A DNA stretch of 5,326 bases from Methanosarcina sp. (GTDB lineage Archaea; Halobacteriota; Methanosarcinia; Methanosarcinales; Methanosarcinaceae). The stretch lies in the NCBI GenBank assembly GCA_024280975.1, contig JAMXLQ010000236.1, positions 1 through 5,326 on the forward strand, read 5' to 3'. The position numbers were made by a program, and so were the translations under genes. Every line of letters starts with the position of its first letter. Position 1 is the first letter of the stretch. Below are positions 4,729 through 5,326 of the stretch, in pieces. The notes under the pieces are model-generated. The model was not told the DNA's origin and did no database searches. It saw nothing but the letters and a program-made list of their open reading frames with translations.

Positions 4729-5326
4729 TTACCGCTCGGTTTGCGAGGGAACCAGAATATCAGGCGGCAAAAAGATTGAGGCGATTATACCGAATATTGC
4801 AAAAATCACCAGCCCCCAAAGGGAAGCTTTTATTCCGTGAATGCGGGCTATTTCGTTAATTCTCAAGATCTCCTGTGAAAGGTCAGGAGGGGCATCTTTC
4901 AGGATAGCCATCAGTTCTTCATCACTCAAAAATCGGATATTATCCTCTACTGCCAATATCAAGGAGGGCTTGAGATCCCCTGGAATAACAGTACTGTCAT
5001 CGATGAGGGTAATGGCTCCTCCTACCAGTCCCACAATGATGATTGAACCCATCAAGGCAGTCCCGATAGCCATGCCTAGGTTCTGGGAAGTGCTCATAAG
5101 GGCAGCTGTCTCGCTCGTCCTTTCAGGAACTACCTGAGAGAGGACGAGATTCATTATCTGGGATGCTATAACTCCTGTGCCTATAACTATCAAGGCAAAG
5201 CCTGTTAGCAGGGCAAGCCCTCTGACCTCCACATTAATAGTTGCGATAGCCAGTAAAAGCCCTGCAATAAGTACGAGTAGCCCAACCTGGATGATACTCT
5301 TTGGGGCTATGCGGGCAGATAATCTA
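4729..5326 (-). CDS. MFS multidrug-type exporter (DHA2, 14-TM), C-terminal part
   Basis: The gene enters from the right edge; 198 codons are visible up to TAA 4729-4731, with the start outside the window. The sequence has four evident membrane helices in the visible part (about residues 11-30, 36-61, 81-107 and 168-186). The signature PERTSETAALMSTSQNLG at 67-84 followed by AIGTALMGS is typical of the DHA2 (EmrB/QacA) branch of the major facilitator superfamily. A soluble loop of about 60 residues between the last two helices fits the external loop often seen before TM14 in this group. These proteins export drugs or other amphipathic compounds with proton antiport; the substrate is unknown. 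The regulator gene follows on the same strand, but 262 bases and a separate TATA box lie between them, so a shared transcript is unlikely. No strong terminator hairpin was seen after the stop. Confidence 0.88.
   Translation of the reverse strand, partial: RLSARIAPKSIIQVGLLVLIAGLLLAIATINVEVRGLALLTGFALIVIGTGVIASQIMNLVLSQVVPERTSETAALMSTSQNLGMAIGTALMGSIIIVGLVGGAITLIDDSTVIPGDLKPSLILAVEDNIRFLSDEELMAILKDAPPDLSQEILRINEIARIHGIKASLWGLVIFAIFGIIASIFLPPDILVPSQTER

Noticed and set aside
4735..4747. CTCG/CGAG hairpin at the end of the exporter gene
   Set aside because: The stem is four pairs, within coding sequence, and no T run follows on the transcribed strand.

Overview
The window looks like a piece of a Methanosarcina-type (methanogenic archaeon) chromosome. 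The evidence is a short two-subunit class I fumarase gene pair, a FilR1/Msr-type winged-helix regulator, a DUF169 protein next to an iron-sulfur-flavoprotein-like reductase, archaeal TATA boxes (TTATATA, TTTATAAA) and AT-rich gaps. The genus is inferred from family knowledge and composition; no database search was possible.

Layout. (1) Bases 1-1218, plus strand: the C-terminal part of a flavodoxin-fold NAD(P)H/FMN oxidoreductase, then after 44 bases a complete DUF169 protein, probably one operon. (2) Bases 1219-1434: a gap with two overlapping, weakly supported small ORFs. (3) Bases 1435-2127, minus strand: a secreted, membrane-tethered matrixin-type zinc protease with the full HExxHxxGxxH motif and Met-turn. 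(4) Bases 2128-2455: an AT-rich divergent promoter region. (5) Bases 2456-3873, plus strand: fumarase alpha and beta subunits overlapping by 4 bases (ATGA); alpha appears to start at TTG. (6) Bases 3866-4061, plus strand: a 30-bp tandem repeat array. Read in one frame, with a single extra T ignored, it encodes a 64-residue protein of 10-residue basic repeats whose ATG overlaps the end of the fumarase beta gene. Differences between repeat units are largely synonymous or conservative, so this looks like a once-translated gene that is now frameshifted (or carries a sequencing error). (7) Bases 4188-4466, minus strand: an HTH-only, apparently truncated FilR1/Msr-like regulator. A perfectly palindromic TATA box (AGATATATATCT) lies between it and a divergent 45-codon ORF rich in Lys, Phe, Asn and Asp. 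(8) Bases 4729-5326, minus strand: the C-terminal third or so of a 14-TM (DHA2/EmrB-QacA type) MFS exporter running off the window.

Fumarase interconverts fumarate and malate, linking fumarate from purine and arginine synthesis to the C4 acid pool. The other genes have no evident link to it. The most unusual features are the repeat-protein remnant coupled to fumarase beta, the second small Lys/Phe/Asn/Asp-rich ORF on the other side of the truncated regulator, and the membrane-anchored archaeal matrixin.
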